Of a DNA stretch of 64,000 nt, positions 44,602 through 56,000 are shown one piece after another. The first letter of the stretch is position 1. Each line of letters opens with the position of its first letter. The notes beneath the pieces are model-generated. The model saw nothing but the letters and a program-made list of their open reading frames with translations, searched no databases and was not told the origin of the DNA. Source of the stretch: Teratosphaeria epicoccoides (Eukaryota; Ascomycota; Dothideomycetes; Mycosphaerellales; Teratosphaeriaceae); assembly GCA_021401465.1 (NCBI GenBank), contig JADDMT010000017.1, positions 62,001 through 126,000 on the forward strand. The letters are read 5' to 3'. Both the position numbers and the translations under genes were made by a program.

Positions 44602-45102
44602 GCTTCAACATGAGTGAAACCCAACATTGTTCTTGTGGTTGCCCAGCGTCCTCGCTGCGTGATGTGAGAGTGTATACCAGTTTTCATGGGTCATATCCCT
44701 GCAGCCACCTGCATGGCGCCTTGCTACGGACGCATCTCACACCACATTTTCTCAGCGAAGCAATGATGTGGACTGGCTTGAGTCTCGATCAAAATCGTGT
44801 CGGACTTTACGTCGACAATGACGGCACACCATGCAGCTGATCAAGTGCAAAATGGCAGACGAAGATGCGTTGGTACATTGCGCATATGCTGAGAGCAAAT
44901 ATCATGCTTAGACACCGCCTCTGCTTTCCAAAATTTGCTTCCCATTCACTTCGTCAATGTCTGGTCGAAAACCCAAGATACATGAGTAGGCAACACGACC
45001 AGATGTTTAAGACAGTTTCCTAATTGAACTTCTCGGCCTATGATACATATCTACGGCTCGGTGTAGGTGCAATACAAAAGAAATCTTCCACTTCCAACGC
45101 GT
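44602..45102. other. Intergenic
   Basis: 501 bp: the sulfatase promoter (right of 44601 for this minus-strand gene) and the 3' flank of the next minus-strand gene. A/T-richer around 44880-45060. No gene seen. Confidence 0.5.
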
Positions 45103-46891
45103 CTAACTGAACCATCGTCTTGGCCCAACACTTTCCTCCCTCCTCTGGATACTCGGGCCCGGCGCCGCGTCATGGTTCGACAGCGGACCCGTGCAGCTCG
45201 TACTGCTCACACCACCAATGCTGTGAAAATACGGCACATTGTCAGGCGGATTGTATAGCGGGTCTGGAGGCGAATGTGGCTGCGCCCAGCCAGCACCCTG
45301 CTTCTTGCTGCGGGAAGACTCCGGGCGACCTGACGATGAGGAATCGCCGGAATTGCGGTTATTGAGCCAGCTCGAACCGCCGGTGCCCTAATGGAAAAAT
45401 GTTGTTAGAGATTGCGAATTGATGACTGAAAGGTAGCGCAGAGACAGGACCTACCTGAACGCCACCCTGCTGGTACTTCGCCTTACCCGCCTGCTGCAAC
45501 TCATCCCGCGAAGCTGCGCGAGATGTGCTAGAACTTCTCTGGTGCTCCTGCTGCTGTTGCTGGGGACCACTAGCCGGTGAAGGAGTTTGCTGTGGCTTCT
45601 GGGCTGCGCCAACCGAAATGCCGCTGTCGGCACGGCTGTAGTCGCCAGAAGAGTCGGACTGCATACCGCCGTCGGACTGCCTTGTCGCGGAAGGCTCACG
45701 ATTGCTGTTGCTGCTGTTTCCGCTATTGCTACTGGCCAGCGGCTGACCGCCGTAGCTGCTGATGCTGGAGCCATTGATGGTAAACTGAGGGTTCCCACGT
45801 CCATTGTTGTGGATGTTCTCGGGCGCAGACGATCCCTGAGAGGCATCGTAAGAGTTGGAGCTTACACCATTGGGACCCTGGGCTTGATTACCGTGAGGCG
45901 GGTCGCGATTTGCCGGGCGACCGGTGGTTGACTGTTGCATATATTGGTCGTTCAGCGTTGAGCTAGATCGTGCATTCTCGTAGACGCTAGACGCCGAACC
46001 AGTGGGCGAATTGGACGGGCTGGGGATGACACCGAGCTTCTTAGTAGTAGACTGCGGCGCGTTGTTAGAACTAGATTGTTGTTGACCCGGCTCAGGCCAG
46101 TCATTGTGGCGTGCGGCCGAATTGCTGGTGGCGGGTCGGCTTAGGAATGGTGCCACGGATCGGGACGTACTTTGGTTAGGCGCTTGTGACTGAGGTCGTC
46201 GTAAGCTACCGGACGATGGTTGGTCGTTGTGCTGTGGTAGCGGCTTCGATTGGTTGTAGGCGTTTTGTGAAGTCGGTTTAGGTGAGAAAGATGTGCGGGT
46301 TTGAGTGCCGTTGTGTGTATTTGATTTGGAGTCACTCGGCGGAAGGCCATCCTGATCATGATGTTCTGTCTTGCTTCCGGTCTTCTTCCGCTGATGGCCA
46401 GATCGACTCTTTCCCCGTCCCGTACGCTTCGTGCGAGTGGTGGTAGTCGTCGTCTTGGTCGTTGTTGTGGTCGTGACAGTCTTGACGTATTCGCCGGTGT
46501 CACTGTCGTATTCGATCTGCTCGTCAACATCGACATCCTCGTCGACATTGTCCGCCGGGCTGCGCTGAGCGTGTCTCTTATTGTTACCACGACCACACTC
46601 GCGAGTGGTGCTCCTGCTTCGGCTATCGCTCACGCTGCGGCTCGTAGAGTGCTGCGGAGCTCCCCATCCATAGTCATCGTTTGTGTTGTTGTTATGAAAA
46701 TCTTGCTCGGCCTTGAACTCCTCGCCCGCGCTGGAGTAAGCTGAGTCCGGAGGAGGCCGGCTTCCTGACCGCATACGGCGAGATGGTGCATACTGCTCGG
46801 GAGACACAGCCCGGTCTTCTGGTATAGTGTCCTTTCTCCGACCAAACAGCTTAGTCAGACGAGGACCTCTACTCTCAGATCTGCAAGACAT
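45103..46891 (-). CDS. Large disordered Ser/Gln/Asn/Thr-rich protein
   Basis: Exons 45455-46891 and 45103-45387 with a 67-bp intron (GTAGGT...CCATTAG) give 573 residues, starting MSCRSESRGPRLTKLFGRR and ending EESVGPRRWFS. Almost the whole protein is low-complexity: DVDEDVDV-type acid stretches, a remarkable threonine run (TVTTTTTTKTTTTTTRTKRT at about residues 140-160), then Ser/Asn/Gln/Pro-rich sequence with a five-glutamine run (SGPQQQQQEHQ). No domain, signal peptide or membrane segment is present. The basic N-terminal LTKLFGRRK and repeated SR/RS pairs could be phosphorylation sites. The second exon is kept because the junction is in frame and the same composition continues (GTGGSSWLNNRNSGDSSSSG). 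Function unknown. Confidence 0.72.
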
Positions 46892-48469
46892 GGTTGCTAA
46901 GGGACAGTGAGATTGTGCAGTGTGTTGCTCAGTCGTCAATAGAATAACAATAGTGGTACAATCTCTGTTGCAAAATCAACAGAGCCATTGAAACTCGTGA
47001 GGGACAGAAGCGCATTAAGCCAAACGGACCTGGCCAACCATAAGTATCGTACGGTATGACGCTCTTGGACCATGCTCGATCCCCAGGTGCCTGGCCGATA
47101 TACCGTCAGGCCCACGGCGCCAACAATCATGTGGTTGCATGGCAGGCAAACCCTATGGGCGAGAACTTGGCTCTATCGTCCTGAGTCGTCTCTTGTTTGC
47201 AGCACCCGAACAAGCATGCAGCCCAGCAAACTATTTGCACTGAGACACAGCATGCAACGAACGATCATGCGATAGAGTTGTCGTCAGCAGCATAGCGGGC
47301 ATCATTTGGTGTCTCTTGACTCGCGCGCACGACTCGCGTGCATAATCGGGGAGCAGATCGCACGCGCGCCGCACACGATTGGGCCACTCACGGGTCGCCT
47401 CGACGAAAGCGCTGCGAGGAAGACTCATGTCGGTTGTGCAACTTGTACCCAGGTGGTTGGCGCTGCCGAAAAGTGCTGTATATGGAGCCCGCTACTTCCT
47501 GCGCCTTGCCATACCCAGGCATTGTGACATCAGCGATGAACTCTATATGAGATGTCCTGCGAACACCGGAATTATTCATGAAGGATTGATTGCCAAGTAC
47601 TTGTTACAAAGGCTGATCCGTGGCTCTGGAAGCCACCGCGGTCATGTTGTCTCCAGCGCACCTGACTCTCTACACTTTTCACGGTGTAGCCCAACTATGG
47701 TTCCCACAATCGCGTAAGTGTTTCATGATCCACGTGAGCTCGCGTGACGCGTGAGCTGGGATTGCGCAGACCGCCTGGTCAGCGTTGGAGCAAATCGCAA
47801 ACACGAAAGGTTTCGCGCATCTTCTGTGCGGGGCATGGAACCGTGGTCCGAAACCAAACTTGGACGTCATGTACGTATATTCATAATTGTCACTACTGCC
47901 TGCGTACCATTTCTGCTCTGCCATCGAGGTTCGGCTTCTGATGCAATCGGCTCGACTTGGCGCATTAGTACTCGATCTTGAGTAGGTCCTGCTGTCCCAT
48001 CCCTGACGAGACTCAGATTCGATCGCATACGAGAACGTTTCGTCTGCACTTGCGCGAACACTGTACGCACGGTGCGAGCCTTTCACCCCTGCAGACGAGC
48101 AAGCCAAGCATTTCGAGGTACAATATCTTGCTCCCTGCTTCTCTCGGTCGTTGTAGCCGAGCAAGCTTGAGGGGCAGTCATGGAAGATCATCGTGGGACG
48201 TGATTGATCCAGATATCACAGCCAATCCTTCGACTGTCTGATACTGCAGACACCGCGAAAGATTGGGACAGATTCCTGCACATTTCGACAAAATGGCGCC
48301 AATCGAGCGTGGCCTGCAGGCTGACCAGGCGCAATACCAATGCAAAAGACCGTAACAATGGTACACTCGTGCGGCGAGCTAAGATTCATCCCCATTCCGA
48401 ATTCCGACGCCGGCCTACCGAAACCCGCGCATCGTGCTCAACGTACCTCGACGTCCTGCCTACCAGGCC
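46892..48469. other. Intergenic, about 1.6 kb
   Basis: Promoter of the disordered-protein gene plus the 3' flank of NOP53. Minus-strand frame 47679-48191 (170 codons) overlaps several plus-strand frames, has no domain, signal or splice logic, and was not accepted. Nothing else seen. Confidence 0.4.
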
Positions 48470-49789
48470 CTACCTCAGCTTCCAGTCCTTATAACTCCAC
48501 TTCTCCGTCCACTGCGTCTTCTTATCCTTATACTGCGCCCTATCCCTCCTCTTCCTGACCTCCAATTTCCCATTAATCAACAGATTCCGATACCGATCCG
48601 TGAGCAAATTACCCTCAGGCTTCAACCTCCTCAGACTATCCTGCAGCTCGTCCGGGAGCACGACCTCCAGGGGCGCCTCAGGAACTTGTAGCTTGCCGAA
48701 CCTCCGCTTCTGCAGTCGTAGATTACCTTCATCAGCCGAAGAATCCTCAGTGGTCTGCAGAGTCTTGGCCTGAGGTCGCTTGGCCTTGTCTCGTGCCGAC
48801 ATCTCCTTCGCGATCTGCGCGATTCTCCTTTCCTGCGCTTGTCTAGTCTTCTGCTTCTTCTCCCACTTCTCCCTTGCCTCACGCTCTTTCCTCGCCTTCA
48901 CCTTGTTCCTCTCCGCCGGCGTCTTGCGTCTCGGCATCTTCTGCGTATGCACCTCCTCTTCCGCACCCGACTGGAAACCCTCCCATTCGCTCTCCCATGC
49001 GCTCTCGTAATCTGTCGCGTACTCGTCCTTCTCCATCTTCTCGACCTTCTCAGCCTCCGCTCTCGCGCGTGCCTCCTTCTCTGTTGCCTCTGCCTCCGCT
49101 CGTAACCGAGCATTCTCACTTTCAATTGCCGCTGCGCCCTCACGCTCCAGCAGGGCTGCCCAGTCAGTGGCCAATGGGTTGTACGACTTGCCTGCCTCCG
49201 GCTTCAGTACATTTGGCACCGCCTTGCCACTGACAACTAACGACAGCGGGGCACGATTCAACGTAGCAGGTGGCACCTTCTCCTTTTTCTCCTCCAGGAA
49301 ACTGAACCGCGGGTCCTGCAGCTTCGGCTTGACGTCCCACGGGTCGTACGATGCGCCACTCTCTTCCACGTTGAGTCCCACGTTCGCACCATCGGCCACA
49401 TCCCTCAGTCGCTGCAACTGCCTATGACTGACGTACGTGCCGCTCTTCGTCCGTTTGCTGCTTCCCGGCACCTGCACCTCATCCAACTTCCTCTTCTTGT
49501 GCTGTGCGAGTCCTGGCACCGGACTTCTCTGCGCCAAGATCTCATCGCACTTTAACAGCCTCTTGTCTTTGAACCGCTTGGCAATCGCCTCGTCGCCGAC
49601 GATGTCCGTGGAGAAGAGCGCATCGGCCGGCTGCTCAGCAATGACGCCGCCAGTCTTGATGATCTCGTCGCGCACATCCTCCAAGCCGGACTGCACTTCG
49701 GTGAGATCGACATTCTTCCTCCACGCTCTCTTGCCTTTGCGCGATGGCTGTTTGTGTGTCGCCGGGGCTGCAGTCTGCGTGTCGGCCAT
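48470..49789 (-). CDS. NOP53: Ribosome biogenesis protein NOP53 (GLTSCR2/PICT1 family)
   Basis: A single-exon 439-residue nucleolar protein needed for 60S assembly; in yeast it recruits the exosome-Mtr4 helicase to process the 7S pre-rRNA. The N-terminus (RKGKRAWRKNVDLTEVQSGL) is the family signature, followed by LFSTDIVGDE. The latter fits the LFx(V/I)D-type arch-interaction motif through which Nop53 contacts Mtr4. The middle holds SYDPWDVKPKLQDPRF and APLSLVVSGKAVPNVLKPEAGKSYNP. A strongly charged coiled coil (RAEAEATEKEARARAEAEK, and a KARKEREAREKWEKKQKTR-type stretch) leads to the conserved C-terminal LPDELQDSLRRLKPEGNLLTDRYRNL. The start is the first ATG. It is divergent from YPT6. Confidence 0.94.
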   Translation of the reverse strand: MADTQTAAPATHKQPSRKGKRAWRKNVDLTEVQSGLEDVRDEIIKTGGVIAEQPADALFSTDIVGDEAIAKRFKDKRLLKCDEILAQRSPVPGLAQHKKRKLDEVQVPGSSKRTKSGTYVSHRQLQRLRDVADGANVGLNVEESGASYDPWDVKPKLQDPRFSFLEEKKEKVPPATLNRAPLSLVVSGKAVPNVLKPEAGKSYNPLATDWAALLEREGAAAIESENARLRAEAEATEKEARARAEAEKVEKMEKDEYATDYESAWESEWEGFQSGAEEEVHTQKMPRRKTPAERNKVKARKEREAREKWEKKQKTRQAQERRIAQIAKEMSARDKAKRPQAKTLQTTEDSSADEGNLRLQKRRFGKLQVPEAPLEVVLPDELQDSLRRLKPEGNLLTDRYRNLLINGKLEVRKRRDRAQYKDKKTQWTEKWSYKDWKLR

Positions 49790-50162
49790 GTTTTTCTTTT
49801 AGATCAACCAATTTGTGTCAGAATATCAATCAAGAATTTCGTCTCCAAAAATCCGACTCGATCCCGCAGGGTCTCGGCTTGACTCGGCCCGCTTCCATTC
49901 TCGCCGACGGGACGGAACCTTTCGTTTGTGGCGCAACGATTAATTGGCAGCGGGCGAGGGCGATTAAGCATTCCCGTCGTGTATGTCCATGCGCCTTCAG
50001 GAGTCCGCCAGCAACACACCACTCACTAAGGTACACCCTGTTCTGTTCACGTCGGTCACTCGGTCCACCATAGAAACATTCACCAGCAAGTTACGAACTC
50101 ATTGACCGATACATAACCAAATTCCATCAACTGTTCCTTAATCACAAATACCACCAGCAACC
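49790..50162. promoter_or_regulatory. Divergent promoter between NOP53 and YPT6
   Basis: 373 bp between the two start codons, so both promoters must lie here. The YPT6 side becomes C/A-rich just before the start (aaataccaccagcaaccATG). Confidence 0.5.
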
Positions 50163-50895
50163 ATGGCGCAAAGCTACACGAACCCGCTCAAAAAGTTCAA
50201 GCTGGTATTTCTCGGCGAGCAATCCGGTCAGCGACTCCTCCGATCCCCATGATCTTCTTGACTGACTCATAATACAATGTAGTCGGCAAGACCTCCTTAA
50301 TAACCCGCTTCATGTACGACTCCTTCGACTCCACCTACCAAGCCACCATCGGCATCGACTTCCTCTCCAAAACCATGTACCTCGAAGACCGCACCGTCCG
50401 TCTCCAGCTCTGGGACACCGCCGGCCAAGAGCGCTTCCGCTCCCTGATCCCCTCTTACATCCGGGACTCCTCCGTCGCCGTCGTCGTTTACGACATCACC
50501 TCCAAGAAATCATTCGAACAGACGCGCAAATGGGTGGACGATGTGAGGGGCGAGAGAGGGAATGATGTGATTATTGTGTTGGTGGGAAATAAGACGGATC
50601 TGGGGGAGAAGCGGGAAGTCACGGCGGCGCAGGGGGAGGAGGAGGCGAAGAGGTGTGGGTTGATGTTTGTGGAGACGAGTGCGAAGGTGGGGCATAATGT
50701 CAAGGGGTTGTTTAAGAGGATTGCGCAGGCGTTGCCCGGTATGGAGGGGGAAGGGGGGCAGGCGCCGAGTAGTAAGTCTGCTGATACCAATCAGGAAAGA
50801 GAAGGCCCAGGGCTAATCCAGTTGCGTGAACAGCTACGATCGATGTCAATGTCAACCAGGCGAAACCGGAGAGCGAGGGCGGGTGCAATTGCTGA
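50163..50895 (+). CDS. YPT6: Rab GTPase YPT6 (Rab6)
   Basis: Controls retrograde traffic into and through the Golgi. Three exons: 50163-50226, 50283-50771 and 50834-50895, with introns of 56 bp (GTCAGC...TGTAG) and 62 bp (GTAAGT...GAACAG), give 204 residues. The P-loop GEQSVGKTS is split by intron 1. The Rab6-type effector region IGIDFLSKTMYLED, DTAGQERFRSLIPSYIRDS, NKTDLGEKREVT and ETSAKVGHNVKGLFKRIAQALPG follow. Exon 3 supplies TIDVNVNQAKPESEGGCNC, whose terminal CxC is the double-geranylgeranylation site. If intron 2 is ignored the frame runs on to 50923 and loses the cysteines, so the open frame alone gives a wrong C-terminus. The spliced length matches Rab6 (about 208). Confidence 0.97.
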
Positions 50896-51384
50896 GACCA
50901 TTGCGAGATCGGGGCAAGAGTGATATGGTTGGGCACGAAGTACGTCGCGCTAATTGGAGACGATGCGGCGAGTGAAGAGGCATGCGAATGAGAGCTCTTG
51001 GAGGATACAGAAGAGGATGGGCAGCACAAAGGAGTCTTTAGCGGGAGGCGCCATCGGAAACGGGGCAGAAAAGAAGGGAGGAGCAAGGCGTTGGGGCCGC
51101 TCGAAAGGACAAGACGTGGACGGCCAAATTGTTGACGATCAAGAGGACACTGGCCAGGAAGACATTGCGAAGTGGAATGAGAAGGCGCGTGGCGATGGCA
51201 TTCCTGTAGAAGTCCTGTACAAAGTCTGTACAACTCAGAGCAATTAATGTCTCATATCTCCCTGTGCGCCTCTACCTCTCGGAGACGCCTGCATGTTCAT
51301 AAATCATGCGCTCTGCGATGCTTATTCCCGCTCCAACGCAAGCCCCATCCTTCAAAGCCCCAGCTTCACCTACTCGGAACGCAC
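50896..51384. other. Convergent 3' flanks
   Basis: 489 bp between the true YPT6 stop and the KEI1 stop. A plus-strand frame at 50954-51247 has no recognisable features. No terminator-like structure is obvious. Confidence 0.45.
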
Positions 51385-52451
51385 CTACTTCGGCAACTTC
51401 TCCAGACCCACCGGCACCGGCGGCCCCGTCCCACTCCTCGCCCTCCTCTCCCTCTCCCCCACACCCTTTCCATTCCCCGTCCGAATCCTCAAATCCGCCC
51501 TTTCTCCCGCAACCAACCTCGCCTCCATCCGCTGCCTCACCCACTCATCCTCACTCTCATCCTTCCCCAACCAATATCTCCTTGTTGGAAACCTCAGCAA
51601 ACCCCTGCCCAACATTCCCATCCACCCAGCCCCTTCCTCCCTTCCCTCGCGAAAAGGGTGCTCCGCCATCGTCACCTCGTCGACTTGCGCGTACGCCGAC
51701 GACGAATTTTGCGCTATGTAGCCTCGAACTGTCGCGCGCGCGAAGGAGAGAATGGCGAGGCAGAAGTAGATCCGTACAAGCCAAAGGAGCGCAAGCACGA
51801 CGAGGGAGGCGAGGGAGCCTTCGGCGAAGAGGGTGGAGGAGATTTGGCTCGCGGTGCTGGCGTAGGCCACCGCTTGCTGTCCAGACAACGCGCCCGCGGC
51901 TGGCGTCGCCACGACTACCACGTGGCTGACACCAGGGTGCTCTGGATCCGTGAAACCCGCCGTATCCTTCATCGTGTCCCCGCCTGGAATCTTCACTTTC
52001 CCCTCTTTACCAGCACTACCATCCACGGAATCTCCCAAATGCTGCGCGAGTATAATAAACCATCCCAGCCCGAACAACGTCGTATAGATCAAACTCACCA
52101 CCGTATCAACGATGTACAGCCACGCCAGCCCGACGACTCTCAGTACTCCGGCCGTGTCGCCGCGTGCGCGTATCGCCGGACTCAGCCAGCAGATTAGTGC
52201 GAGCACGAGGAGCGAGTAGACGTAGTGGGAGAGCTGGAGCGGGTTGAGGTGGTAGCCGGTGAAGAGGGCGAGAATGCCGTAGAGTCCGGTAATTTTGTTG
52301 ATGGCGAGGGTGAAGGTAATGAATTCGGCAGCGGTGCGGAGGGGGATGAGGTGGAGGAATGTCTGTTTAATCTATTATTGATCAATTGCGCAATGGTGGT
52401 GGATAAGGGGGTTCTCACTCGTGGCCGTGGAAAGCGGAACATAGGCGCCAT
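51385..52451 (-). CDS. KEI1: Inositol-phosphorylceramide synthase subunit KEI1
   Basis: Golgi membrane partner of Aur1, needed for complex sphingolipid synthesis. Exons 52419-52451 (MAPMFRFPRPR) and 51385-52362, with a 56-bp intron (GTGAGA...TAAACAG), give 336 residues. The spliced N-terminus RFPRPRTFLHLIPLRTAAEF matches the fungal Kei1 family. Four hydrophobic segments are visible: around INKITGLYGILALFTGY, YVYSLLVLALICWL, LAWLYIVDTVVSLIYTTLFGL and LASLVVLALLWLVRIYF. A lumenal or cytosolic loop lies between the third and fourth, with DTAGFTDPEHPGVSHVVVVA and GQQAV. The tail is charged and disordered. Length and topology agree with filamentous-fungal Kei1, which is longer than the yeast protein. 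No aureobasidin-type catalytic residues are expected in this subunit. Confidence 0.9.
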
Positions 52452-53045
52452 GGCGAGCGCGCTCGAGAAGGGTCGGAGGAGGCGGAGGATGGTGTGCGGA
52501 GGTCGCGTGAGGGGTGTCGTGTGCCGTGTGCCTCGTCTATCGCATTACACTCCCCTCCTCTTTCTTTGTTCACCTTCCGTATGTGATTATTACCTGTATG
52601 GTCGGTGATAAATGTTATTATCTCTCGCACGCATTTGACGAAAGACGGTCCCGGTCGTTAGTATCTTACCTTCTGCGCCGGAGGAAACGGAAAGCGCTTG
52701 CCTCCGAGAGTCCGAGCATGAAAGGGAATGCGAGCCTTACCCGAGTGCAGGCAGCAGTTCATAAGGTAAGGTACCTCGTACCTACATGTGACTTTGTCTT
52801 TGTCATCATTCCATCAATATTTTCAGAATATCACAGCATACATGTAATTACCGACGTGTATTGATCATGGAACCTTATCCCATCACGACTAGCTGTCTAA
52901 TGTCGCTCTAACTCGCAGCATGCATTGGAGATCATCACCAAAACACACAAACAGTTGCACATGTCCCCATTCACAACTGCATACTGCTGTGCACAACCAT
53001 ATTACCTGGTGCTCTTACATACTGACACAGTGCCTGCCTGCCTGC
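52452..53045. other. Intergenic
   Basis: 594 bp: the KEI1 promoter and the 3' flank of the repeat protein gene. Contains a short TGCC/CCTG tetranucleotide run at about 53031-53046 and an A/T-rich patch at 52790-52860. No gene seen. Confidence 0.5.
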
Positions 53046-56000
53046 CTAAACCAACGAAACCGTAATTATTACAAGCGAGACGAATACCCTCCATGGCCGT
53101 CCCTCCAACCGCCCCTGCCCACTCCCCGTAGTCGAAGGTTTCAGCGTCCTCGTCCCCGACGCGCCACCTGGACGTGTCTGCGACGCTGTCTTCGAAGTGA
53201 TCGTAGCAACGCCAAGCGTATTCCCGTTCTCCACAGTCGTTACTTGAGGGGCTGACATCGTGCTGCCACCCACTACCAGTCCGCCCGACATGACCGGGGC
53301 GCCTGGGACCACGACGTCGGTCGCCCCGATCTGCACCCGCCCGGAGCCGGTGTTAACTACCGTTTGGCCGTTTACTTGGACCGTTTGACCGGCCGGGATA
53401 GTCACGCCATTAACGACCACCGCTCCATCGCTGCTAGCGGTAACTACGAAGTTGGTCTCGCCAACGACAACATTCGTAGACGCTGTAGACCCTAGAGACG
53501 ATCCAGGCACAGCAACCGTGGTCGAGCCAATAGTCACACTGGCGCCTCCCTGATTATTTGAGACCACCTGACCATTCACCTCGGCCGATTGACCCGCCGG
53601 GATAGTCACGCCATTGACGACCACCGCTCCATCGCTGCCAGCGGTAACTGCGAAGTTGGTTCCGCCAACGACAACATTCGCAGACCCTGGAGACGAACCA
53701 GGCACAGCAACCGTGGTTGAGCCGATAGTCACACCAGCACCTCCCTGATTATTTGAGACCACCTGACCATTCACCTCGGCCGATTGACCCGCCGGAATCG
53801 TCACGCCATTGACGATCACAGCTCCATTGCTGCCAGATGTGACTGCGAAATTAGTGCCGCCCACGACAACATTCGCAGAACCCAGAGACGATCCAGGAAC
53901 AGAAACCATGGTCGAGCCGATGGTCACACTAGCGCCTCCCTGGTTGTTCGAGACCGTCTGGCCATTGACTTCGACCGTCTGCCCGAGCGCAACGGGGACC
54001 CCGTTGACGATCACCGCTCCATTACTGCCAGATGTGACTGCGAAATTAGTGCCGCCCACGAGAACATTCGCAGAACCCAGAGATGATCCAGGAACAGCAA
54101 CATTCGCAGAACCCAGAGATGATCCAGCAACAGCAACCGTGGTCGAGCCGATAGTCACACCAGCGCCTCCCTGGTTGTTTGAAACCGTCTGGCCATCCAC
54201 TTCCATCGTCTGCCCAGGCGCAACGAGGACCCCGTTGACGATCACCGCTCCATTGCTACCACGGGAGACCACGTAGTTGCTTCCTCCCACCGCAACATTA
54301 GTAGTCCCGACCGGCGAGCCAGGGACATCGATGCTGGTAGACCCGATGTTAACACCCCCAATCCCGTTGTTCTGAACAGTCTCGCCGTTCACGTCGACGA
54401 TCTGCCTTGGTGGGACAGTGACACCATTCACGACTAGAGCTCCGTTGCTCCCGGATGTTATGGTGTATGTCTGGCCGTTGATCACAGCACTCGTAGCGCC
54501 ACTGCTACTGCCGCCGCCAGGGCTCGCAGGTGCGCTCGGAACATTGACGACCTGACCATTTACCGCAATCGAGGATCCACCAATATTCTGTACCGTCTGC
54601 CCCAATATCACAGCCGAATTGCCTGGGTTGATCGTCTGACCATTGACTTCGACATTGCCTTGTGGGCTGGTAGAGACGGCGAACGTGTTTCCTCCAACAT
54701 TGACCACCGCAGAACTATCAGGATTTGTGTTTCCTGCTGGCCCCGCTGGTGCTGCCGGCGTTCCAGATTTATCTGCAGGTTTGATTTGCACAGGCACAGC
54801 TGAAACAGGAGCAGCTCCCGTATTTTCCTCGTTGCCACCGCCTTCTTGCTGAGCCTTGCTCGATACGATCTGGTTCAGAATAGACGCTATGCTCGAGACC
54901 GGAATCACAGGCGCTGCCCCTTGCCCATTGTCAGTAGCCACGGGTACAGGAGGCTTCGTCATTGGGGGTACAAGCGGGGCCGGCGGCGGCTGCGGTGCAG
55001 GTGGCGCACTCGGAACAAATGGGGGATTTGCTCGGTTTGGTGGAGCAGGCGTTGTCATTGGCGTCTTGACAGGGATATCCGGCCCGTTGAGCGTGGGGAC
55101 CTCCTCGTGGTAGTTGGGCGTGGAGTTTTCCTCGTCATCTGGCGATTTGCGCTCAGTCGGCATCGCAGGTCCATTGAGTGTTGTGACTTCCTCAAGCACA
55201 TGAGGTGCTTGGGCATTAAACACTATCTCATCTAACGTCCCTCCTGAAACTGCCTTGGGCGGTTTGTAGACTCCGTAGATCCCCGGCAAACACCCTGACA
55301 AATTTCCATCCAGCCCTTCGATCTGAGGCGGAATCGACAAGATTGCTCGATATTCTTGTTCTCCGAACACGGTGCTGCACTCCGGAGTCGGAAAAGATCC
55401 GTTGCAGTCAAGTGAACCGTTTGCTTTGATGTAGTGGTTTGCTAGACGACGCTTCTCCAGGTCGTTCAAATCAAGTTGCTTGGGTTGGACGTCGTACGAG
55501 CCCTGAACTTTGTCTGCTTCAGTTGCGAGGCCTGGTCTGCCATCGGCAGAGACATTAGCAGCGGCTGTCGCGGCGGCCTGGTTGGGGTATTTGACAAGCA
55601 GCGTCGATATGTTCTGGAGAGGGAGCGCGATCAGTGCGCCATTGATTCTCTTGCCTATGACCGGATCGCGATCCACCGCAACTTCAGTACAACCATTCTG
55701 CCCACAGGCTTGGCATTTCTCTGCCACCGACGGGCCGGTCTTCCGTTTCTCCAGGTAATCAAATTTGAGATAGACCGACGGCGAAGTGAATGTGATATTT
55801 TGTGCGTATTTGTACACCTCGGGGGCCTGAGTGGCACTGGCATTGGCGGGCATGTGAGTGACATGGGCACTGACGTTGGCTGCCTTCGGCGGAAAGTAGA
55901 ACAACTGAACGTTCTCGCCCACAATCCGACATTTGTCGATGTTTTTGTCGAAGGTACTGTTGCACACAGTCGTTGGCTGATAGTAGTAGGCAGGACACGG

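Noticed and set aside
47679..48191. 170-codon minus-strand open frame
   Set aside because: Overlaps several plus-strand frames of the same quality and has no recognisable feature.
50772..50923. YPT6 read through to 50923 (ending RSGQE)
   Set aside because: Canonical splice sites and the in-frame CxC ending at 50895 show that this is intron plus out-of-frame exon 3.
51306..51929. Proline/serine-rich plus-strand frames opposite KEI1
   Set aside because: Shadow of the charged, disordered tail of KEI1.
53784..54276. Plus-strand repeat frames
   Set aside because: Antisense of the coding repeats of the surface protein.
53288..54711. CRISPR-like regular repeats
   Set aside because: The units are about 195 bp, protein-coding in one frame, with no unique spacers; this is a eukaryotic genome.
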